A stretch of 64,000 nt of DNA from Streptomyces bicolor (GTDB lineage Bacteria; Actinomycetota; Actinomycetes; Streptomycetales; Streptomycetaceae). Positions 54,990-64,000 of this stretch are shown one piece after another. Each line of letters opens with the position of its first letter. Positions within the stretch are counted from its first letter, which is position 1. The notes beneath the pieces were generated by a model. That model did not search any database. It worked only from the letters and a program-made list of their open reading frames with translations, and was not told the DNA's origin. A program made the translations under genes and the position numbers. The stretch is taken from the NCBI RefSeq assembly GCF_000719285.1, contig NZ_JOFS01000025.1, forward strand, positions 52,075 to 116,074, in the 5' to 3' direction.

Positions 54990-55466
54990 TCACTGGTCGG
55001 AGGCGTCGGCCTTGTCGATCCCGTCCCAGATGTTCGAGTACCAGGGGCGGTCGGCCGCGGCCACGTCGGCCCGCGACTGCTTGGCGGCGTCCGGGTCGAC
55101 CACGATGAAACCGGTCTCCCCCGGCATCACGTAGTGCAGCCGCTCCCGGATCTGCTGTTCGGCGTACGCGTCGTCCTGCCAGCGTGCCTTGGTGTCGCGC
55201 AGCTGCTCGACCCGCTGGGCGGCCTCTTCCTTCTGCCGCTCCAGATCGGCGATCTCGGCGCGCTGGGAGACGTACTGCCTTATCGGGTAGGCGAGCGCCA
55301 CGACCATGGAGCAGACGACCAGCGCGAGCAACGCGGCACGTCCGGTGAGTCTGGAGCGCCGGGCCTGCCGCTTGGTCTGGGAGCGGTAGACGCGGGCCGC
55401 CGTCTGCTCGCCGAGCAACCGGATCCTGGTCGCGGTGGAGAACCGGTCCCGGTCCTTCACGGCCAT
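54990..55466 (-). CDS. ftsB: Septum formation initiator FtsB/DivIC
   Basis: From ATG 55466, after GGGAGG, the protein has 158 residues. A basic cytosolic N-terminus of about 55 residues precedes one helix (AALLALVVCSMVVALAYPI), then a coiled coil (RAEIADLERQKEEAAQRVEQ) and the FtsB segment RERLHYVMPGETGFIVVD. It bridges FtsQ and FtsL in the division complex. It is 102 bases after the eno stop on the same strand. Confidence 0.92.
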   Translation of the reverse strand: MAVKDRDRFSTATRIRLLGEQTAARVYRSQTKRQARRSRLTGRAALLALVVCSMVVALAYPIRQYVSQRAEIADLERQKEEAAQRVEQLRDTKARWQDDAYAEQQIRERLHYVMPGETGFIVVDPDAAKQSRADVAAADRPWYSNIWDGIDKADASDQ

Positions 55467-55568
55467 GTTCCCCGCCTCCCGTCTCACACGCGTACGTCCC
55501 CGCACACGGTACGGGACCGAGTACGGGGACGTACGTACGCCTGGCTAAGCCTTAACCCAGGAAGGCGC

Positions 55569-56912
<1,344 letters not shown>

Positions 56913-57033
56913 CTAACCGGCTCCGGCGGATCGGCCAGCGGTCGACCGCCCCGTGGACGGAACCGAGAGCGAATTGTTTCCGAACGGAACAAAAATGCGG
57001 TGCGGAGTCCCGGGATCCTGGGGGAAAAGAAAG

Positions 57034-57075
57034 CCCCGCCCCGGTGCGTACGGGGGAAGACGCACCGGAGCGGGG
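57034..57075 (-). terminator. Terminator of rpfA
   Basis: CCCCGCCCCGGTGCGT (57034-57049) pairs with ACGCACCGGAGCGGGG (57060-57075) with one mismatch. On the minus strand CTTTCTTTT follows. The rest of the 315-base gap between rpfA and eno (56850-57164) must hold the eno promoter, which I could not place firmly. Confidence 0.85.
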
Positions 57076-57164
57076 AGCCCGTGGGGACGGGGGTGGCCCT
57101 CACGAGGCCTTCACTATGAGGTCCACGGATGTGAGGGCGCTGTGGTTCAGCTGCCGACCCGCTG

Positions 57165-57869
<705 letters not shown>

Positions 57870-57872
57870 TCA

Positions 57873-58105
57873 CCGACGCCTGCGAGGTGAGCTGTCGGGT
57901 TCGGGCCGGTTGAGTTGCCCGGCCGCGCACGTTCGCCTTTCGGCTCGCGTTGCGCGGCTTCACCCCAAGCCGACTCCGGCCGTGCGGCCCCGAAGGGCCT
58001 CAACTGCCGGACCCGGCACAAACCTTGGGTCCCCCGCTCCTGCCTACGGCGCTTGACGCGACGACTGTTCCCGTACGGCCGCCGGCAGGATTCGGCGTGA
58101 CGGCT
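57873..58105 (-). promoter_or_regulatory. ydaO-type c-di-AMP riboswitch
   Basis: The minus-strand leader of rpfA has the ydaO/yuaA landmarks in order: CCGAATCCTGCCGG at the 5' side, AGGCAGGAGCGGGGGACCCA (58026-58045), GGGGTGAAGCCGCGCAACGC, and CAACTCAACCGGCCCGAACC before the closing CCGACAGCTCACCTCG-type stem at 57873-57899. Binding of c-di-AMP switches such leaders off. This element is known upstream of S. coelicolor rpfA. Confidence 0.92.
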
Positions 58106-58259
58106 GTCGGGGCTCGCACTGGTGGCGAGCGATCACGACCGTAGACACTCGATTCCCGGAATTACAAAGACGATCAGGGCTTCTGAGATCTATCTCTCAC
58201 TGCATCTAAAACGGACATTCAGGAGCGAAGTGGGGCGCGAACTCCCGTTGCTTTTCGCC

Positions 58260-59324
58260 CTATTCGGCAGGGACTTCCAGGGTCTGACCGGGGAAGATGT
58301 GGTTCGCGTCAGCACCGATGTCCTGCTTGTTCGCCTGGTACAGCGCACGCCACCCGCCGTCGAGGTCAAGGGAGTCGGCGATGGAGGCGAGAGTGTCGCC
58401 GGCGCGGACGGTGTACGAGGCATGGCGGCCCGAGGACTTGACGGTGCCGTCGGCAGCCTCGCTCTCGTCGGCACTGGCACCGCGATGACGCCCGGAGCCG
58501 ACCGCGGCATCGACCGTTCCGGCGTCGGCGGCACCGGTGTCGACGAGACCCCAGGAGCCCGCCCGCTGCTCCGAGTTGTCCTGGTCGTCGCCCGTGGGCG
58601 TCTGCGTGGGGGAGCCGTCGGGCGACTGGGAGTTCTCCGCGCCGGAGGTTGCGTCCGACTTTGCGGAGCTGTCTGCCTCGGAGGGAGAAGCGGGCGAAGA
58701 GGAGGGATCCTGGGAGGATTCGGACGAATTATCGGCGGAGCCGCTCGCCGAGCCGGGAGAATCGGAGGCACTCGAGGAGTTCGAGGAGCCGTCGGACGAC
58801 CCATCGGACGCGGACGAATCCGACGAGTCGGATGACCCGGATGACTCGGATGAGCTGGACGAGTTCGACGAATCAAGCAATCCGGATGATCCGGACACCT
58901 CGGACGGGGAGTCCTCCTCCACGCCGGTGTCGAGGTCGACCGATCCGGACTCCTGGGTGAGCCCGCTGAGCAGTCCACAGGTACGCCAGGCGCCGACGCC
59001 CTGGTCCGCGAGGATCTTCTGGGCCACCGCGATCTGCTGGGAGCGGCTCGCCAGGTCGGGGCTCGCGGCGTAGTCGAGGCCGCCGTACTCTTCCCAGTCC
59101 TCCTGGGTCAACTGCAGTCCGCCGTAGCGCCCGTTGCCGTCGTCGGCGCTCCAGGAGCCGCCGCTCTCACACTCGGCCACCTTGTCCCAGACGGTGCCGT
59201 CGGCGGCGCTCGCGCCCGTGGCGCCGAGGAGCGGGATGGCGATGGCGGAGCCGGTCACTCCGGCCGCGACGAGGAGAGCCGGAGCCTGACGGGGGCGTCG
59301 GTGACGACCGTTCCCGGAGAGCAT
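58260..59324 (-). CDS. Second resuscitation-promoting factor, long acidic linker and LysM
   Basis: The 354-residue precursor has a signal peptide ending GASAAD. Its Rpf domain has VWDKVAECESGGSWSADDGN, GGLQLTQEDWEEYGG and AQKILADQGVGAWRTC. About 150 residues of Ser/Asp/Glu-rich low-complexity linker follow (runs such as SSNSSSSSESSGSSDSSDSS), then a LysM near the end (ASYTVRAGDTLASIADSLDL, IFPGQTLEV). It probably corresponds to S. coelicolor RpfC (recall). The linker is unusual in length and acidity and would hold the catalytic domain away from the wall. Confidence 0.92.
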   Translation of the reverse strand: MLSGNGRHRRPRQAPALLVAAGVTGSAIAIPLLGATGASAADGTVWDKVAECESGGSWSADDGNGRYGGLQLTQEDWEEYGGLDYAASPDLASRSQQIAVAQKILADQGVGAWRTCGLLSGLTQESGSVDLDTGVEEDSPSEVSGSSGLLDSSNSSSSSESSGSSDSSDSSASDGSSDGSSNSSSASDSPGSASGSADNSSESSQDPSSSPASPSEADSSAKSDATSGAENSQSPDGSPTQTPTGDDQDNSEQRAGSWGLVDTGAADAGTVDAAVGSGRHRGASADESEAADGTVKSSGRHASYTVRAGDTLASIADSLDLDGGWRALYQANKQDIGADANHIFPGQTLEVPAE

Positions 59325-59393
59325 GCGGGGACCTTTCGCGAGACAGCAGTGAACGCGGCGCCCGAAAACCTGTACGCCATGTTGATCCGTGAA

Positions 59394-59423
59394 GTTATAG
59401 GCAGACGATCACTTGTCACAAGT
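59394..59423 (-). promoter_or_regulatory. Promoter with overlapping palindrome upstream of the second rpf gene
   Basis: TTGTGA (59416-59421) and TATAAC (59394-59399) are 16 bases apart on the minus strand, 70 bases before the ATG. The -35 is inside ACTTGTCACAAGT (59411-59423), a perfect 6+1+6 inverted repeat, the natural place for a repressor. Confidence 0.6.
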
Positions 59424-59491
59424 TAATGCCGCGTAGATCACGTGAAGATCACAGACTTGAGTGCGTGTCACGTTTGCGACGGTGGACGAAC

Positions 59492-60772
59492 TCACCCAAC
59501 CGGGGTGAACTCCACCGGAAGCGTGCGCAGTCCGCGCATGATGAGGCCACCGCGCCAGCGCAACTCGGCCGGGTCCACGGCGAGTTCCAGATCCGGTAGC
59601 CGGGTGAGGAGAGTGGCGAGGGCGGTCTGGCCCTCCAGTCGGGCGAGCGGGGCGCCGAGGCAGTAGTGGATGCCGTGGCCGTAGCCGAGGTGCTGGTTGT
59701 CGCGGCGGCCGAGGTCCAGGACGTCGGGGTCGGCGAACCGTTCCGGGTCCCGGTCGGCGGCGGCCAGGACGACGAGGACGGGGTCGCCGGGTGCGACGTG
59801 CTGCCCGCCGATGGTGAGGGGTTCGGTGGCGAAGCGCCAGGTGGCGAGTTCGACGGGGCCGTCGTATCGGAGGAGTTCCTCGATGCCGGTTTCGAGCAGG
59901 GCCGTGTCGTGGGCGGCGAGGGAGGTCTGCAGGCGGGCGCGCTGCTCGGGGTGGGTGAGCAGGGCGTAGGTGCCGTTGCCGATGAGATTGACGGTCGTCT
60001 CGAAGCCGGCGAACAGCAGGATGAAGGCCATGGCGGCGGCCTCGTTCTCGGTGAGGTGCTCGCCGTGGTCGGAGGCGCGGATGAGGCCGGAGATGAGGTC
60101 CTCGCCGGGGGTGGGGGCGTCGGGGAGTGCCTCGCGCTTGCGGTGGATGAGGTCGGCGAGATAACCGCGCATCTTCTTCACGGACCGCGCGACGCCGCCC
60201 CTCGGACCGCCCTGGTGGCGGATCATCATGCCCGCCCAGTCCCGGAAGTCGTCCTGGTCCTCGCGGGGGACGCCGAGCAGGTCGCAGATGGCGTAGATGG
60301 GGAGCGGGAAGGCGAACTCGTGGATGAGATCGGCGCTCCCCTTCTCGGCGAACCCGTCGATCAGGTGGTCCGTGAGCTCCTGCACCCGCGGGGCGAACTC
60401 GGCGACCCGGCGTGGGGTGAAGGCCTTGGAGACGAGCCGGCGGAGCCGGGTGTGGTCCGGCGGGTCGATGTTGAGCAGATGCGTCATCAACTCGGCCTTG
60501 CGTTCGCCCGGGATACCGGTCTTGCCCTTGGCGTGGGCGGGTTCGTCGTGGTGCGCCGGGTTCTTGGAGAGACGGCTGTCGGCGAGGGCCTGCTTCGCGT
60601 CGCCGTACCGGGTGACCAGCCAGGCCTCCACGCCGCTGGGGAGACGGGTGCGGTGCACGGGGGCGTGGTCGCGGAGCCAGGCGTAGGCGGGGTAGGGGTT
60701 GGTGGCGAACTCCCAGGTGAAGAGGTCGGGGGGTTCGGGGGTGGGGCTGGTGGGGGCAGGGTGCTCGGTCAC
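59492..60772 (-). CDS. Cytochrome P450
   Basis: From GTG 60772 the enzyme has 426 residues. Features are the I-helix AGFETTVNLIGNG, the K-helix EELLRY with the ExxR motif, and the heme loop LGYGHGIHYCLGAPLARLEG with the axial Cys. It resembles the bacterial CYP105/107 group. The start overlaps the stop of the upstream pseudogene remnant (GTGA) and lacks a separate ribosome site, so it was translationally coupled. No ferredoxin or reductase gene is adjacent. Substrate unknown. Confidence 0.92.
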   Translation of the reverse strand: MTEHPAPTSPTPEPPDLFTWEFATNPYPAYAWLRDHAPVHRTRLPSGVEAWLVTRYGDAKQALADSRLSKNPAHHDEPAHAKGKTGIPGERKAELMTHLLNIDPPDHTRLRRLVSKAFTPRRVAEFAPRVQELTDHLIDGFAEKGSADLIHEFAFPLPIYAICDLLGVPREDQDDFRDWAGMMIRHQGGPRGGVARSVKKMRGYLADLIHRKREALPDAPTPGEDLISGLIRASDHGEHLTENEAAAMAFILLFAGFETTVNLIGNGTYALLTHPEQRARLQTSLAAHDTALLETGIEELLRYDGPVELATWRFATEPLTIGGQHVAPGDPVLVVLAAADRDPERFADPDVLDLGRRDNQHLGYGHGIHYCLGAPLARLEGQTALATLLTRLPDLELAVDPAELRWRGGLIMRGLRTLPVEFTPVG

Positions 60773-61215
60773 TCCTTGACGGTATCCGCCCGCTCGGTGA
60801 GCACCTTCCGCGCGGCGTGATGCCCGGTGTCGGCGGCCTTGTGATACCAGGCGGCGGCCTCTTCCGCGACGCCCTGTCCGTGCAGAAGGGGTAGGTGCCG
60901 GTGTGCGTCGGGTCCTGGAACCCTTGCTCGGCGGCATCCATCGTCTCGGGACCGCGATGAGCGAACCTCAGCAGGTCGGCGGCAACGTCGTCCCCCGCGT
61001 CCGCCGCCCGCCTCAAGTACACCTCGGCCGTTTCTCTGCTGCCTCCAGCGCTTCGTAAAGCACGCGGCGAAACGGTTGCGGACCCGTTTCCAGTCCTCCG
61101 ACCTCAGCCCGGCCAGGAACACCGCGCTGCCCTGGGCCGCCAGCTCCTCCAACTCCGGTTGCACGTACGCCCCACACCACTCGACCGCCGTCGGTGAATC
61201 CACGGTATCCGTCAT
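60769..61215 (-). pseudogene. Frameshifted Sel1/TPR-like gene remnant
   Basis: A gene starts at ATG 61215 (MTDTVDSPTAVEWCGAYVQP) and ends at 60769 in the same frame (AAAWYHKAADTGHHAARKVL). The middle only makes sense in other frames: EALEAAEK in one, and VYLRRAADAGDDVAADLLRF then GPETMDAAEQGFQDPTHTGT in another. At least two indels are needed to restore a continuous Sel1-repeat-like protein. The final TGA overlaps the P450 GTG. I call it decayed, although a sequencing error is not excluded. Confidence 0.65.
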
Positions 61216-61271
61216 GGGGCACGCTGTCGGGTCGTCGAAGGACCAGGCCGCGCCTGTCAGGTCACCGAGCC

Positions 61272-62246
61272 TCAGCCTTCGCCCTCCACCTGACGGATCG
61301 CATCCCGGTAGGCCCGCGCGGCCACCCGCAGCGCCGCCTCCGGATCCACCCCCGCCGCCTCCGCCCGCACCGCCATGGCCAGCAGCTCGTACCCGACGCC
61401 CTCCCCCGAGGGCAGCGGCACCTCCAGCCCCGCCGTGCGCACCCGCGACGCCAGCTTCGCCGCGAGGGCGAGGCCGGGCTGGCCCAGGGGTATGCCCTCG
61501 GTCACCGACTCCCGCCGCTTCTCGACGGCCTTCGTGCGCAGCCAGTGCTCCTTGACCTCCTCGGGGGTCGTCGCGGTCTCGTCGCCGAAGACGTGCGGGT
61601 GGCGGTGGATGAGCTTGGTGACGATGCCGCCGGCGACGTCGTCGATGGAGAAGGGGGCGTCCGGGTCCTCCTCCGCGATTCGGGCGTGGAAGACGACCTG
61701 GAGGAGGACGTCGCCCAGTTCCTCGCGGAGTTCGTCGCGGTCGCCGTCCTCGATCGCCTCGACGAGTTCGTACGCCTCCTCGATGCCGTACTTCGCCAGG
61801 CCCTTGTGGGTCTGCTGGGAGGACCACGGGCACTCGGCGCGGATGCGGTCCATGACCTGGACGAGGTCGAGGAGGCGGGCGCCTGGGAGGTCGTAGGAGG
61901 CGGGGAGCAGTTCCAGTTCCGGCATGCTGACGCGGCCGGAGCCCGCGAGGCGTGCCAGGCCGTCCGTCAGAGCCGGCTCGCCCTCGCCCGTCGCGACGAC
62001 CACGACCGTGTGGCCGCCCGCGCAGGCGGCGATCAGTTCCTCGGCGGTCGGGGCGGCCTCGTCGACCGTTATCCCGGCCTCGCGCAGATACGGCAGCTGC
62101 GGATGCGCGCCGTCCGCGCACAGCACACGGTCGGCGTCGTGCAGCGCCTGCCACGCGGGCCAGGACAGCAGGCCGGGCGCGACCCGGTGGCTGGTGGTGA
62201 GCAGGACGATGCGGCCGGGGGCGGCTTCGGAGCTGATTGCGTTCAC
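61272..62246 (-). CDS. mazG: MazG-family nucleoside triphosphate pyrophosphohydrolase
   Basis: GTG 62246 lies six bases after TACGTT, a leaderless-type start, giving 324 residues. The C-terminal 200 residues are MazG: DRIRAECPWSSQQTHKGLAK, EEAYELVEAIEDGDRDELRE, ELGDVLLQVVFHARIAEED and the second EVKEHWLRTKAVEK. The first 110 residues look like a shrunken tetrapyrrole-methylase domain (VLLTTSHRVAPGLLSWPAW), as in the YabN fusion but truncated. It cleans aberrant NTPs. Confidence 0.9.
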   Translation of the reverse strand: MNAISSEAAPGRIVLLTTSHRVAPGLLSWPAWQALHDADRVLCADGAHPQLPYLREAGITVDEAAPTAEELIAACAGGHTVVVVATGEGEPALTDGLARLAGSGRVSMPELELLPASYDLPGARLLDLVQVMDRIRAECPWSSQQTHKGLAKYGIEEAYELVEAIEDGDRDELREELGDVLLQVVFHARIAEEDPDAPFSIDDVAGGIVTKLIHRHPHVFGDETATTPEEVKEHWLRTKAVEKRRESVTEGIPLGQPGLALAAKLASRVRTAGLEVPLPSGEGVGYELLAMAVRAEAAGVDPEAALRVAARAYRDAIRQVEGEG

Positions 62247-62481
62247 GATCCGAACGTAACCCACGTCGCCGACGACCCCTGGAGTTATCCACAGGCTGGG
62301 GTCGGCTCCGCCGTGCCGTTACGCGGCGTCGCGCCACGTACCGCGTACGCGTCCAAGGCGTCCGCGGCATCCGTATGCCGCGTCTTCTGGGGCGCCTCCA
62401 CTCTCTGCATCGGCGCGCACAGCCTCCGGCCCGCACGGCCTCCGGAGTCTTCGCGACGCCGCGTCTTCCGCAGCCCGGCCG

Positions 62482-63126
62482 CTACGCCGACTGCTCGACC
62501 CCCGCCGCCGTCACCTCGCGCACCCACGGCGTCTTGGCGTCCGCCCGGCTGCTCTTCTGGACGTCCCAGGTGCCGTAGCGCGGGTTGAGGTCGATGTCGA
62601 GTTTCTTGGACGCGTCGGAGAGGGCGTTCCAGAAGGCGGGCTTGCCGGTGTCGGTGCCGAGTGCGGTGGCGAGTTTCTGGGCCTCGAGCTGGAGGCGGAG
62701 GTTCTCGTCGAGGCGCTGCGGCGGGATGCCGTACTGCTGGAGCCAGGCCGCCTCGAGCGCCTTGGCGCCGCCGACCTGGTTCTCCAGGTCGGCGCGCATG
62801 CCCTGGAGCTCCTTGCGGGTGACGGTCACGCCCGCGTCCTGGGCGGCGCGGTGCAGCACCCGGTCGAGGACCATGGTGTGCAGGACATCGCGCGGAAGGG
62901 TGCCGGACTTGGCGATGACCTGCGCGTACTGCGCCTCGTCCGGTACGGCCGCACGCTGTGCCGCGCGTACCTCGCTCACCCTGTTCCCCAGCTGCGCGAC
63001 GGTGATCCGCTGGCCGCCGACGACGGCCGCCGCGCCAGGGTGCGCATCGTTTCCGCAGGCGGTGAGGAGAGGCGCCGCGGCGATCGCGGCGGAGAGGAGG
63101 AGCGCGGTGCGACGGCGGCGGTGCAA
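62482..63126 (-). CDS. SurA-like peptidyl-prolyl isomerase/chaperone lipoprotein
   Basis: The best start is TTG 63126, five bases after GGGAGG, giving 214 residues; longer frames upstream lack a signal. A basic head and helix end in the lipobox LLTACGND. The SurA N-terminal chaperone fold follows: GGQRITVAQLGNRVSEVR, LHTMVLDRVLHRAAQDAGVT and NLRLQLEAQKLATALG. No full parvulin domain is visible. It likely helps fold secreted proteins. Confidence 0.83.
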   Translation of the reverse strand: MHRRRRTALLLSAAIAAAPLLTACGNDAHPGAAAVVGGQRITVAQLGNRVSEVRAAQRAAVPDEAQYAQVIAKSGTLPRDVLHTMVLDRVLHRAAQDAGVTVTRKELQGMRADLENQVGGAKALEAAWLQQYGIPPQRLDENLRLQLEAQKLATALGTDTGKPAFWNALSDASKKLDIDLNPRYGTWDVQKSSRADAKTPWVREVTAAGVEQSA

Positions 63127-63181
63127 GGAGACCTCCCGAAGAAGAGCTTGTGCGACGGTGCACAAAGTCTTGCGGTGATCG

Positions 63182-63210
63182 ATGGTAGGCAGTGGGCAAG
63201 CTCTGGCCAA
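63182..63210 (-). promoter_or_regulatory. Promoter of the SurA-like gene
   Basis: On the minus strand TTGGCC (63205-63210) and TACCAT (63182-63187) are 17 bases apart, 56 bases upstream of the TTG start. Confidence 0.5.
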
Positions 63211-63324
63211 CCCATTCGACCAACGATTCACCAGGACTTCGGGCACCGAAGCCCACCGAAGCACCCCCGGCCGGCCCTATGCGCCCACTCGGCCCGCTCC
63301 GGCCTGATCAGCACACGGCAAGAA

Positions 63325-64000
63325 CTAGCCGCGTACCTGCCCCAGCCACTGCAGCGTCCGCCGCACCTCCCCCGCCAGCGGGTGGCCCGGTCCGTGCAGG
63401 CGTTCCACGTCGAGCAGCAGTCGGGCCAGGGTGTCGTGGGCGGCGGGGCGGTCGCCGAGGGCGAGGAGGAGGTGGCCGATGCGGCGGCGGACGTCGTGGG
63501 CGAGTTCGGGGTCGCCGCCGGAGACGTACTGGTTCTCGTAGTACGGCAGCAGCGCGCGGTACTCGGCGAGCGCTGCCGCCGGTTCGCCGAGCTGTTCCAG
63601 ACACTGGGCGGCGTCGTAGCGGTACCGAAGGGCCTGCGGGTCGGCCTGGCCGGCCTCGGCGGCGCGTTCGTCGGCGAGGCGGCGCAGTTCGGGCAGCGCG
63701 CGCCGGTACTGGCCGTCGTCCATGAGCGTGGCCGCGTACTGCTTGCGCAGGGTGCGCACGACCGGGGAGTGCTCGCCGTGCTGCTCGGCGGCGGCGGGCA
63801 GGATCGCGCCGAGGATGTCGACGGCCTGCGTGATGCGGCCCTCGCCGAGGAGGCGCTTGACCTCGTCGACGGCTCGGGCGACGTCCGGCTTCTCGGTCGC
63901 GGTCGGGGCGGGGGTGACGGGGGCGGGCTGTGGCGCGGGCGTGCGGGCGCGGTCCGGCCAGGGGGCGTGGGGGCGCAGGAAGGGGCGGGTGGGGTCGAGG
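63325..64000 (-). CDS. TPR-containing C-terminal part of a large protein, probably a Ser/Thr protein kinase
   Basis: The frame is open from the window edge to a stop at 63325, about 225 residues. After a Pro/Ala linker (LRPHAPWPDRARTPAPQPAP) come TPR-like repeats: VDEVKRLLGEGRITQAVDIL, LRKQYAATLMDDGQYRRALP, RYDAAQCLEQLGEPAAALAE and IGHLLLALGDRPAAHDTLAR. This layout matches the C-terminus of a Streptomyces kinase with TPRs, but the kinase domain is outside the window, so this is inference. An internal Met at 63759 is not the start. Confidence 0.7.
   Translation of the reverse strand, partial: LDPTRPFLRPHAPWPDRARTPAPQPAPVTPAPTATEKPDVARAVDEVKRLLGEGRITQAVDILGAILPAAAEQHGEHSPVVRTLRKQYAATLMDDGQYRRALPELRRLADERAAEAGQADPQALRYRYDAAQCLEQLGEPAAALAEYRALLPYYENQYVSGGDPELAHDVRRRIGHLLLALGDRPAAHDTLARLLLDVERLHGPGHPLAGEVRRTLQWLGQVRG

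Overview
The window is chromosomal DNA from a Streptomyces. GC is very high with strong third-position GC bias, many starts are GTG, many stop/start pairs overlap as ATGA or GTGA, several genes look leaderless, and one tRNA is the rare-codon tRNA-Leu(UAA), bldA. The gene order (purE/purK, sigI with prsI/arsI, hut genes, bldA next to pobA, ndh, ppx, ftsB, eno, two rpf genes, mazG) is, from memory and unchecked, that of the Streptomyces coelicolor core chromosome around SCO3058-SCO3102. The block at about 7-14.6 kb (XRE/DUF397, tiny ORFs, surface-protein operon, second seryl-tRNA synthetase) looks like variable cargo inside that core.

Layout. 1-7 kb: the end of a dipeptidase gene, purE-purK, a GtrA membrane protein, a response-regulator/sensor-kinase pair and a POT peptide transporter. 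7-9 kb: an XRE/DUF397 pair divergent from three coupled tiny ORFs, two of which carry a TTA codon. 8.9-12.9 kb: a four-gene operon of secreted, membrane or sortase-anchored proteins. 13-14.6 kb: a SerRS gene behind a T-box leader with a UCC specifier. 14.7-19 kb: an anti-sigma kinase, an anti-anti-sigma factor, sigma factor SigI, and a sigma-like/zinc-finger/transmembrane/ricin fusion protein. 18.9-24.5 kb: a histidine-degradation operon (hutU, M20 amidohydrolase, hutF, hutI). 24.6-28.9 kb: a PLP decarboxylase and a Roadblock/LC7 cassette. 29-35 kb: an RpiR regulator with a HAL-like protein that lacks the Ala-Ser-Gly cofactor triad, divergent from an osmoprotectant-type ABC transporter.

35-45.7 kb: an SDR/XRE pair, cystathionine beta-synthase, a GDSL esterase, a thiolase, small hypotheticals, a Bax-inhibitor-like protein and PobA. 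45.8 kb: bldA. 46-51 kb: a MacB/FtsX-type ABC exporter and a cyclopropane-synthase-like methyltransferase. 51-57 kb: type II NADH dehydrogenase with a distal Rex-like operator, a tiny secreted Cys peptide, Ppx/GppA, DUF501, FtsB and enolase. 57-59.3 kb: rpfA behind a ydaO-type c-di-AMP riboswitch, and a second Rpf protein. 59.5-64 kb: a cytochrome P450 coupled to a frameshifted pseudogene, MazG, a SurA-like lipoprotein and the C-terminal part of a TPR protein.

Regulation is the common thread: one tRNA controlling developmental translation, two riboswitch-class leaders (T-box, c-di-AMP), a partner-switching sigma module, a two-component system, XRE and RpiR regulators, and several unassigned palindromes. 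All readings are by eye. Homology statements rest on motif recognition and were not searched.
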